Source of the DNA: Vibrio ezurae NBRC 102218
Lineage (GTDB): Bacteria > Pseudomonadota > Gammaproteobacteria > Enterobacterales > Vibrionaceae
Length of the DNA: 64,000 bases
NCBI RefSeq assembly: GCF_000467185.1
Contig: NZ_BATM01000008.1
Span: 62,001 to 126,000, forward strand
Direction: 5' to 3'
Under the pieces are notes generated by a model that made no database searches, had not been told where the DNA came from, and was given only the letters and a program-made list of their open reading frames with translations. The position numbers and the translations under genes were made by a program. Shown in pieces: positions 18,794-27,046 of the stretch. Positions within the stretch are counted from its first letter, which is position 1. Each line of letters begins with the position of its first letter.

Positions 18794-21700
18794 GTGGAAA
18801 AAAGTAATTTTGAGTTTTTAAAGCATCATGACGAATTACTGTTTCGGTTAGCAAATCGTGCAGAGCAATGTTTTGTTCCTGATCCAAATACCACACTGGT
18901 TAAGATACGCCAACTGGGTGAAGCATTAGCGCAAAACGTAGCTGCACGCGTAGGTGTCCAATATGGCAAAGATGAAAACGGGCGAGATATCAGACAAGTC
19001 GACCTCTTACGTAATCTTGAGTATAAGTTGACCCTAGACCAGCGTATCAATGACTCTTTCCATACTATTAGAAAGCTTGGAAACACCGCTAATCATGACT
19101 TCACTTCGTCGAGCCACCGCGATGCCCTTAAAGCATTAGTGTTGGGCCATGCCCTTAGCGCCTGGTATCACACCCTATTTGGCGGGGCTCATGCCAAAGA
19201 TTTTAAACCACAATCCTTTATAAAACCTGAAGACCCATCTGAGCATGTGCGTAAGTTAGAAGAAAAGCTACAAGCTTTAGAAGTTACCCAACAGCGAACC
19301 TCAGAGCGTCTGAAAGTTGCTGAACAGCTCAAACAAGTTGAAGCCGAAAAATCCGCAGCCTTGAAAAGCCGAGCCGAGCAAATGCAGGCAGAAAGCCAGC
19401 TTTGGGAGGAAGTGGCGACTGAGCATGAGGATAGGTTAACTCAATATCGTAAGAAGATGGACGAGGCTAATTTAATTTATTTGGCTGAATTCAACCAACA
19501 AGATAAACAAGCTCAAGCCAAAGTTATTGAGCTTGTTGAAAAGTCGCGTCTTGAATTAAATGAACAAGAGACGCGCGTGCTTATCGATGAACAACTTAAT
19601 GATGCACAATGGACAACAGATACGGTTAACTTAAGGTATTCAAAAGGGGCAAGGCCTGTAGCTAACGAAAACCGTGCTATCTCTGAATGGCCAACTTCAT
19701 CTGGGCCTGCGGACTATGTGTTGTTCTCAGGTCTAACGCCTGTTGCTGTGGTGGAAGCTAAAAAGAGCGCGAAGAACGTATATGGCGCAATTGATCAAGC
19801 TAAGCGTTATGCAAAAGGGCTATTAGAGAAAGGTGGGGTCACAATTGAAACGTCTTATGGAGAGTTTCAGGTCCCTATTGTTTTTGCCACTAATGGCCGC
19901 CCCTATTTAGAACAGTTAAAACAAGAAAGTGGTATCTGGTTTTTAGATGTACGCGACAGCACCAACCGACGTCGTGCCCTTAAAGGTTGGTACACACCGC
20001 AAGAAATCAAAACGTACTTAAGACAAACGCCACAACAGGCAGAGCAAGAACTTGATCAAATGGGCTTTGATTATGATTTGAAGCTGCGTGATTATCAGGT
20101 AGAAGCAATTAAATCAGTCGAAGCGGCTATTAAACAAGGCCAAACCAATGCACTGGTGGCAATGGCAACAGGAACAGGTAAAACCAAAACCTGTATTGCC
20201 TTGGTCTATCGCTTACTAAAAGCTGAACGTTTTCGCCGTATTCTGTTTCTAGTTGATCGCTCAGCCCTAGGGGTACAAGCCACTACTGATTTTGGTGAAG
20301 TGCGTCTAGAAAACCTCAATACCTTCGCCGACACCTTTGATGTGATTGGTATGGAAGCAGACAAATCACCCATTGCCAAACCCGAAGATGACACCAAGGT
20401 TCATGTCGCCACGGTGCAAGGCCTAGTGAAACGTATCTTGTACCCAAATGACGATGATACCAAGCCAGGGGTCGGTCAGTACGACTGTATCGTTGTCGAT
20501 GAATGTCACCGTGGTTACCTACTTGATAGGATACTAAGTGATACCGAATTAGAGTTTCGCGACCAAAAGGATTACCAGTCTAAGTATCGCGCCGTTTTAG
20601 AATATTTTGATGCCTTCAAGATAGGCTTAACTGCCACGCCAGCGTTGCATACCGTCGATATCTTCGGTGAGCCTATCTTTAGCTACAGCTATACCGAAGC
20701 CGTTTTAGATGGTTACTTAAACGATCACCTTCCTCCGGTTCGCATTCACACCAAGCTCGCTGAGCAGGGCATTCACTACGATATCAACGAAGAGGTACAA
20801 GCCTACAACGTTGAAGACAACACAGTAGAGAAATACAACACACCCGATGAACTCGATTTCGATGTATCGCAGTTTAACAAGAAAGTGGTGAGCCCAAACT
20901 TCACCAAAGTCGTGACCAAATGGTTAATCGAAAGTGATGCCATTAGCCCTTATTCAGAAGCGAAAACCTTAATCTTCTGTGTCACCGACAAACATGCCGA
21001 TCAGGTAGTCGAGGCACTAAAAGAAGCGTGTGAACATTATCATGGTGAAGTGGAAGATGATGCGATTCAGAAAATCACTGGAGCCAGTGATAAACCGCTA
21101 GAAAAAATCCGCCTGTTTAAGAATGATCGCCTGCCCAATATAGCGGTTACGGTTGACTTGTTAACGACAGGTGTCGATGTACCAAGAATTTGTAATCTGG
21201 TTTTTTTACGCCGAGTAAATAGTCGAATTCTATTTGAACAGATGCTTGGCCGTGCAACCCGCTTGTGTGACGAAATTGGTAAAGGGCCGTTTAAAATCTA
21301 CGATGCGGTAGACATCTATACCCAGTTAGAAGACGTCAACAGCATGAAGCCTGTCGTCACCAACGTGAATGTAACTTTTACTGAGCTTGAGAACGAGATG
21401 AAGCACGTGGATGAAGACGAACTTCAAACGCTCGCCAAGAATCAGTTCATCGCTAAACTGCAAGTGAAACGCCGACACTTGACTGACACCCAGCGCGATA
21501 ACTTTGAAACTATCGTTGGGCAATCACCAGAAGACTTTATTCAAGATTTAAAGAACCGACCGTTAAATGAAGTAGCCAAATGGTTTACCAATCACCCAGG
21601 TTTAGGTGAATTGCTTGATGCCAAAGTCACAGGTGGAGGAAACCGTCCACCTGTGATCATTTCAGATCATGATGATGAAGTGACGGGCGTTACTACTGGT

Positions 21701-22255
21701 TACGGCGATGGCCAAAAACCTGCCGATTATCTGCAAGCGTTTAGCGACTTTGTTAAAGCCAACAGCAACCGATTGATTGCTATTCAAACAGTCGTGCAAA
21801 AACCTTGGGAATTAACCAGAAAAAGCCTGAAAGAATTGGCGTTAGAGCTTGAAAAGAACCGCTTTAGAGAACAAGATCTGCAAGTTGCATGGAACGAAGT
21901 GAAAAATGAAGAAATTGCCGCCAGAATCATTGGTTTTATTCGTCAAGCCGCATTGGGTGAAGCTCTTATTCCATTTGATCAACGTGTCGATAAAGCATTA
22001 GCCACCATGTTAGCTAGCCAGCAATGGAAGACACCACAAAAGCAGTGGTTAGAGCTTATTGCCAAGCAAATGAAGGCCACCACCATTGTAGATCTTCCCG
22101 CGTTAGACCAAGGTATTTTTAAGCAGCAACAAGGTGGCATTAAACGCGCCAACAAACTTTTTGAACAGCCTATAGAGGATGTTCTACTTCAATTTAACAA
22201 AGCACTTTGGCTAGCCCCTCAATCGGAAGCGCCGCAGCAAGCAAAAACAGCCTAG
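18794..22255 (+). CDS. hsdR: Type I restriction enzyme, R (endonuclease/translocase) subunit
   Basis: HsdR (1153 residues) is the motor and nuclease of the type I complex: it translocates DNA from unmodified sites and cuts. Seen in order: a helical N-terminus like DUF4145 (RKLGNTANHDF), a coiled coil (about residues 150-240), a PD-(D/E)xK nuclease (ADYVLFSGL with Asp near residue 305, then VVEAKKS near 318), Walker A ATGTGKTKT (near 457), DECHRG (near 568), helicase motifs VTVDLLTTGVDVP and EQMLGRATR, and an EcoEI-type C-terminal domain. The start is GTG at 18794. hsdM follows after 30 bases. Confidence 0.94.
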   Translation: MEKSNFEFLKHHDELLFRLANRAEQCFVPDPNTTLVKIRQLGEALAQNVAARVGVQYGKDENGRDIRQVDLLRNLEYKLTLDQRINDSFHTIRKLGNTANHDFTSSSHRDALKALVLGHALSAWYHTLFGGAHAKDFKPQSFIKPEDPSEHVRKLEEKLQALEVTQQRTSERLKVAEQLKQVEAEKSAALKSRAEQMQAESQLWEEVATEHEDRLTQYRKKMDEANLIYLAEFNQQDKQAQAKVIELVEKSRLELNEQETRVLIDEQLNDAQWTTDTVNLRYSKGARPVANENRAISEWPTSSGPADYVLFSGLTPVAVVEAKKSAKNVYGAIDQAKRYAKGLLEKGGVTIETSYGEFQVPIVFATNGRPYLEQLKQESGIWFLDVRDSTNRRRALKGWYTPQEIKTYLRQTPQQAEQELDQMGFDYDLKLRDYQVEAIKSVEAAIKQGQTNALVAMATGTGKTKTCIALVYRLLKAERFRRILFLVDRSALGVQATTDFGEVRLENLNTFADTFDVIGMEADKSPIAKPEDDTKVHVATVQGLVKRILYPNDDDTKPGVGQYDCIVVDECHRGYLLDRILSDTELEFRDQKDYQSKYRAVLEYFDAFKIGLTATPALHTVDIFGEPIFSYSYTEAVLDGYLNDHLPPVRIHTKLAEQGIHYDINEEVQAYNVEDNTVEKYNTPDELDFDVSQFNKKVVSPNFTKVVTKWLIESDAISPYSEAKTLIFCVTDKHADQVVEALKEACEHYHGEVEDDAIQKITGASDKPLEKIRLFKNDRLPNIAVTVDLLTTGVDVPRICNLVFLRRVNSRILFEQMLGRATRLCDEIGKGPFKIYDAVDIYTQLEDVNSMKPVVTNVNVTFTELENEMKHVDEDELQTLAKNQFIAKLQVKRRHLTDTQRDNFETIVGQSPEDFIQDLKNRPLNEVAKWFTNHPGLGELLDAKVTGGGNRPPVIISDHDDEVTGVTTGYGDGQKPADYLQAFSDFVKANSNRLIAIQTVVQKPWELTRKSLKELALELEKNRFREQDLQVAWNEVKNEEIAARIIGFIRQAALGEALIPFDQRVDKALATMLASQQWKTPQKQWLELIAKQMKATTIVDLPALDQGIFKQQQGGIKRANKLFEQPIEDVLLQFNKALWLAPQSEAPQQAKTA

Positions 22256-22285
22256 TGCTGTGAAACCCAGAAAGGTATTGTATTA

Positions 22286-23776
22286 ATGAGCACTCAAGAT
22301 CTCGTCGCCAAACTTTGGAATTTATGTAACTTACTGCGCGACGACGGCGTGACCTATCACGAATACCTTAATGAGTTAACCTACCTGGTTTTCTTAAAGA
22401 TGGTTGATGAAACAGGTCAAGACGAATTGTTACCAGAAGGCTACCGATGGGAAAACCTAGAAGCATATAACTCTGCTACTCGATTAGAAGAGTACAAATT
22501 GTTACTGCTGCATTTAGGTTCAAATGGTTCATTGATCACTAAAGCTATCTTTACTGATGCCAGCACAGTTATTCGCAAGCCAGCCACACTGAACAAGCTG
22601 GTGGTTGAAATTGATAAGCTTGATTGGTACAGCGCCAAAACCGAAGGGTTGGGCGATATGTACGAAGGCTTGCTAGAAATCAACGCAGGTGAGAAGAAAT
22701 CAGGTGCAGGGCAGTACTTTACGCCGCGTGTACTGATCGACGTGATGGTAGAGTTAATGAAGCCAAGCTTAGATGATGTGATTGTTGATCCAACCGCAGG
22801 TACAGGCGGCTTTTTAATCAGTGCGCACAATTACCTAAAAGAGAACAATGATATTGAATCGTTAGATACTCTGCCATACGATAAATATCAACATGATACT
22901 TTCTTTGGTATGGAATTGGTGCCAGACACTCGTCGTCTAGCCATGATGAATCTGATGTTACATGACCTAGCTGTTGATGATGAAAACTCAGGCATTCTAT
23001 TTGGTGATACTTTATCTAATGAAGGTAAAGCACTACCTCCCGCCAGCCTCATTTTAGCCAACCCACCGTTTGGGACTAAACAAGGTGGTGGAGTTCCGAC
23101 TCGTGATGATTTGGTACATTACACCAGTAACAAACAGCTAGCATTCTTGCACCTGATGTATCACAAAATGCTTAAGCCAGGTGGCCGTGCCGCAGTGGTA
23201 TTGCCAGATAACGTTTTGTTTGAAGGCTCTACCGGGCAAACCATTCGTAAAGACTTGATGGAGAAGTGTAACCTACACACCATCCTACGTTTACCAACGG
23301 GTATTTTCTACGCCGCAGGGGTGAAAACCAATGTGCTGTTTTTCTCTAAACCTGAAGATGTAAAACAAGACAAAGGCCAAACTAAAAATGTCTGGGTATA
23401 TGACTTGCGTTCAAACATGCCTAAATTTGGTAAACGTACCCTACTGACTAAAAAGCACTTCGAAGAGTTTTATCAGGCGGTCGGCAGTGATTTAACTCAG
23501 GTTGATGAAAAGGCTCGCCAAGCATTCATTAGCAACCACAAAGATGATACTGATGGTTGTCGTCTGCGTTGTTTTAGCCGTGATGCTATTAAAACCAAAG
23601 ATGAGTCACTTGACTTAAGCTGGATTCGTGATGAAAACAATGAAGATGCCTCAAAGCTGCCCGCGCCAGATGTGTTGATTAATGAGGCCTTACTTGAAAT
23701 GGCAGGCGCAATGGAAGAGCTAAAAGCGATTTTGGTGGATCTAGATTCAGCGGAAAGTGATGAGGTGGCTTCGTGA
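22286..23776 (+). CDS. hsdM: Type I restriction-modification methyltransferase, M subunit
   Basis: HsdM (496 residues) methylates adenine N6 in the recognition site when bound to HsdS. It has the HsdM_N helical region, the SAM-binding motif DPTAGTGGFLISA (about residue 168) and the catalytic NPPFG motif (about residue 257). Its GTG-start partner hsdS overlaps the stop codon, which suggests translational coupling. Length is typical. Confidence 0.95.
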   Translation: MSTQDLVAKLWNLCNLLRDDGVTYHEYLNELTYLVFLKMVDETGQDELLPEGYRWENLEAYNSATRLEEYKLLLLHLGSNGSLITKAIFTDASTVIRKPATLNKLVVEIDKLDWYSAKTEGLGDMYEGLLEINAGEKKSGAGQYFTPRVLIDVMVELMKPSLDDVIVDPTAGTGGFLISAHNYLKENNDIESLDTLPYDKYQHDTFFGMELVPDTRRLAMMNLMLHDLAVDDENSGILFGDTLSNEGKALPPASLILANPPFGTKQGGGVPTRDDLVHYTSNKQLAFLHLMYHKMLKPGGRAAVVLPDNVLFEGSTGQTIRKDLMEKCNLHTILRLPTGIFYAAGVKTNVLFFSKPEDVKQDKGQTKNVWVYDLRSNMPKFGKRTLLTKKHFEEFYQAVGSDLTQVDEKARQAFISNHKDDTDGCRLRCFSRDAIKTKDESLDLSWIRDENNEDASKLPAPDVLINEALLEMAGAMEELKAILVDLDSAESDEVAS

Positions 23777-25113
23777 GTGAGTTGCCGAAAGGGTGGGAAC
23801 TAATTACGCTTAAAGAAGAGTGTACGTCGGTAAAGGGAAAAAAACCCAAGTCATTGGAAATAGAACAGAGAGACTCTTTGGTACCTTATGTCGATATTAA
23901 GGCGTTTGAAAAAGGAATCTTTGCAAAGTTTGCTGAAGCGAATAGCGGAGTGTTAGCTCAGGAAAACGATACATTGATGGTCTGGGATGGCGCTAGATCT
24001 GGTTTGGTAGGGAATGGTGTCAAAGGGGTTGTAGGGTCGACGTTAGCTAAAATAACACCGAATTATTCACATAGGTGTTATCTTCACTATTTTTTGAAGT
24101 CGAAATTTGATCACATTAATACAAAAACTAAAGGGACAGGAATTCCTCATGTGGATCCTGCTGTCTTGTGGAGTATTTCTTACCCTCTAGCACCACTAAA
24201 CGAACAAATCCGCATTGCCAACAAGCTAGATTATATTCTTGCTATGGTCGATAAAGCCCAAGCGCGTTTAGACAAAATTCCAGCGATCCTAAAACGTTTC
24301 CGCCAATCGGTATTGGCTGCCGCAACGTCTGGGGAGTTGACTCATTCGAGTGTGGCGACAAAAGAGTGGAAGATTGTCAAGCTAATAGATCTTGTTGAAA
24401 ATAAACCAAGAAATGGTAAATCACCAAAAGGGGTTGATTTTGATACTGGCGTTAAGAATTTAACGTTGTCGGCTATTACTCCGGGTTATTTTGTTGAAAA
24501 TAAATATAAATTTGTCGATCTTGATGTTCCTACTGGTTCCCATTTATGGCTAAAGAATCAAGATATCTTGATTCAAAGAGCTAACTCAATCGAATATGTT
24601 GGGGTAAGTGCTTTATATGAAGGTGAAGATGATCAATATATCTATCCTGACTTGATTATGAAATGCAGAGCTAATGAGCGAGTGTTATCAAAATATTTAT
24701 ATTACGCTTTGTCATCAGAGCCTGTTAGAAAATACTTTAGAGATAATGCAACAGGTACTACTGGTAATATGCCGAAAATCAATCAGGCAGTAGTCTCTGC
24801 TGCACCAATCAATCTTCCGAAAATAGATGAACAAAAAATCATTGTTGATAAGGTTGAGAGTTTATTTAAGAAAGCCGACAAACTAGAACAACAATACCTA
24901 GTCGCGAAAGCTCGATTAGATCGCCTAACTCAATCTATTCTAGCCAAAGCCTTCCGAGGTGAGTTAGTACCACAAGATCCAAACGATGAACCAGCAGAAC
25001 AACTGTTAGAGTGTATCTTGAAAGAACGTCTTTCTCAGCAACAAAAAGCAGATAAACCCAAGAAGACAGTTAAAAAACGTACAATCAAAACCAAAGTTGC
25101 AGACAAAGGGTAA
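23773..25113 (+). CDS. hsdS: Type I restriction-modification specificity subunit
   Basis: HsdS (446 residues) sets the DNA target of the type I enzyme. It shows two target-recognition domains (about residues 1-140 and 195-350), each ended by a conserved helical spacer: PLNEQIRIANKLD with a following coiled coil, and IDEQKIIVDKVESLF with its own coiled coil, then AFRGELVPQDPNDEPAEQLL. The start is GTG at 23773, overlapping the hsdM stop. The Lys-rich tail is longer than average. The half-sites recognised cannot be read from sequence. Confidence 0.93.
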   Translation: MSELPKGWELITLKEECTSVKGKKPKSLEIEQRDSLVPYVDIKAFEKGIFAKFAEANSGVLAQENDTLMVWDGARSGLVGNGVKGVVGSTLAKITPNYSHRCYLHYFLKSKFDHINTKTKGTGIPHVDPAVLWSISYPLAPLNEQIRIANKLDYILAMVDKAQARLDKIPAILKRFRQSVLAAATSGELTHSSVATKEWKIVKLIDLVENKPRNGKSPKGVDFDTGVKNLTLSAITPGYFVENKYKFVDLDVPTGSHLWLKNQDILIQRANSIEYVGVSALYEGEDDQYIYPDLIMKCRANERVLSKYLYYALSSEPVRKYFRDNATGTTGNMPKINQAVVSAAPINLPKIDEQKIIVDKVESLFKKADKLEQQYLVAKARLDRLTQSILAKAFRGELVPQDPNDEPAEQLLECILKERLSQQQKADKPKKTVKKRTIKTKVADKG

Positions 25114-25120
25114 TACGGAT

Positions 25121-26287
25121 ATGAATCAATCACTCTCACTAGTCAATATCAAAGCCAATAACTTTAAGTCGCTGGTGGACTTTTCGCTGCCGTTTAGTAA
25201 GTTTAATTGTCTTGTGGGTTTAAACGGCTCGGGTAAATCGACGGTATTGCAGTTTATTGATTTCCTCTCACAGCAGATAAGTGGCGACATTGATGAGTGG
25301 TTGGATAGCCGTCAGTGGAGTGCTAGAGATCTTAATTCAACGTTAAGTAAGCAACTCAATATTAGCTTTACTGCTGAGCTGAGTTATCAAGGGAAGCCGG
25401 TTAAATGGACAGCAAGTTTTAATCGAACTGAGCTAAATTGTACTTCTGAGAAAATTACTTGGGGTGGAGAAACATTACTTGACGTTACTAGTGGTCGTTA
25501 CTCCGTGCCAACGAAAGATATTTATGATGCCATTAATTTTGACTATCAAGGTTCTATTCTCTCTCAGCTAAAAGAAAAGCAATTGCCGAAAGAACTAGTG
25601 AAATTTAAAACTTTCTTCAATGAGCTTAATGCACTAGACATGCTTTCACCCGATATGCTTCGTGACCAACACATCAGTGGTAAAACACTTGGTGCGGGTG
25701 GCAAGATGCTGTCGAGCTTTATCAGTAATATGAAGAAAGAAGAGAAGTCGAACTTAGTTTCGACGCTTAAAGGCTTGTATCCAAATTTGATCAAGGTGGA
25801 CGCTACGGTTCAAAAATCGGCAGGCACGGTTAAGCTTGAGATAGAAGAAAAGTTTGGCGAAAAAACCATCAAAACTGAAGCTAGGCATATTAACGATGGT
25901 TTGCTTCGCTTTATGGCTATTTTTGCTCAATTAACCAAAAAGCAAAGTGCTCTATTGCTTGATGAGATCGAAAATGGTGTGAATCCAGAGCTGATCGAAA
26001 AGCTGGTGGACAGCTTAGTGGCGGCAAACACCCAAGTCATTGTTACCACTCATAGCCCAATGATTCTTAACTACATGGAAGATGACGTCGCTAAAACAGG
26101 TGTTGTTTATCTGTATAAGAATAAAACAGGTGCAACTCAAGCGATTCGACTGTTTGACATCCCCTCTATGCAACGCAAGTTGAAGTTCATGGGGCCTGGT
26201 GAAGCTTACGAAGATACAATGCTTGAGAACCTAGCCTCTGAAATTGCCATATTAGAACACGCAATTGTCGAAGATACTGACAGCTAA
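25121..26287 (+). CDS. AAA_21/OLD-like ATPase next to the type I RM genes
   Basis: The 388-residue protein is an ABC-class ATPase. It starts with NIKANNFKSLVDFSL, has Walker A VGLNGSGKST (near residue 35), a signature-like region ARHINDGLLRFMAI, Walker B ALLLDEIENGV and an H-loop VTTHSPMIL. This is the RloA/OLD/PARIS AriA type of defence ATPase. I chose the ATG at 25121; a start at 25097 inside hsdS adds eight residues. The next gene begins 14 bases later and encodes a Toprim-like partner, so they likely act as a pair. Location between hsdS and mcrB suggests a guard or add-on for the restriction systems. Confidence 0.75.
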   Translation: MNQSLSLVNIKANNFKSLVDFSLPFSKFNCLVGLNGSGKSTVLQFIDFLSQQISGDIDEWLDSRQWSARDLNSTLSKQLNISFTAELSYQGKPVKWTASFNRTELNCTSEKITWGGETLLDVTSGRYSVPTKDIYDAINFDYQGSILSQLKEKQLPKELVKFKTFFNELNALDMLSPDMLRDQHISGKTLGAGGKMLSSFISNMKKEEKSNLVSTLKGLYPNLIKVDATVQKSAGTVKLEIEEKFGEKTIKTEARHINDGLLRFMAIFAQLTKKQSALLLDEIENGVNPELIEKLVDSLVAANTQVIVTTHSPMILNYMEDDVAKTGVVYLYKNKTGATQAIRLFDIPSMQRKLKFMGPGEAYEDTMLENLASEIAILEHAIVEDTDS

Positions 26288-26301
26288 TAGGAGCATAAAG
26301 C

Positions 26302-26997
26302 ATGTATTTAGTTGTCAGCGGTGAAGGTGAAACAGACATCGGAAAAAGCAATGAGGCCATAGGGCCACTGAGTAAACTGATTGATAAGTATATTGAGCCT
26401 TATTCGGGGTTTTCATTACTAGAATCAGAAATGCTCGAAGTTGTTCATGAAGCAAGAATTACTGAAATCTCTCGAGATAGAAGTATCATCAAACCCTTAT
26501 CAAGGCGCGGTAAAAAGACTTTACATGAAACTCGTGAGTTTTACAGTGCTGCCCGTGCTCTAGCCTATGTAGCACAGATCGCGGATATCCAGCCAAGCCT
26601 AGCGGTTTTATTCCATGATTCAGACAGCAATAGATGGCCTGATTACAATTCCAAACGCCTTTCGATGAAACATGGCTTTGAAGCTCAGGGCTTTGACAAT
26701 GGTATCCCTTTTATTGCTCAGCCTAAATCAGAAGCCTGGCTTTTATGTGCGCTGAAAAACGGCTATAGAAATTGTACAGCTCTTGAAGAGCGTTCTGGTA
26801 ACGATAATTCACCTAATTCTTTAAAAGGTGAGTTGGAAGCTCATTTAGGTGAACCAGCTACTCGAGTTAAACTCAATGAGCTAGTAGATGAAGGCAATAT
26901 CTATCTTGCTCAAATCACAGATATGCAGTCGATGACCGATTTCCAAGAGTCGATGAAAGAAGTACTAAGGCGCATGTTGGGTAAGCCGATCGAATAG
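26302..26997 (+). CDS. DUF4276-like protein, probable Toprim-type effector partner
   Basis: The protein has 231 residues. It opens with a beta strand and an acidic motif, YLVVSGEGETDIG, then VLFHDSDSNR (near residue 110) and PKSEAWLLCAL (near residue 147). This pattern, Glu in the first strand, DxD in the second and a conserved PK-EAW, fits the DUF4276/RloB group that accompanies AAA_21 or AAA_15 ATPases and has a Toprim-like fold, as in AriB of PARIS. Such partners are nucleases or toxins. The function here is inferred from the pair and context, not shown. Confidence 0.62.
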   Translation: MYLVVSGEGETDIGKSNEAIGPLSKLIDKYIEPYSGFSLLESEMLEVVHEARITEISRDRSIIKPLSRRGKKTLHETREFYSAARALAYVAQIADIQPSLAVLFHDSDSNRWPDYNSKRLSMKHGFEAQGFDNGIPFIAQPKSEAWLLCALKNGYRNCTALEERSGNDNSPNSLKGELEAHLGEPATRVKLNELVDEGNIYLAQITDMQSMTDFQESMKEVLRRMLGKPIE

Positions 26998-27046
26998 ATA
27001 CGCCATAATTAAAGAATAAGAAGAAATTATAAATAAGGAATACAAA

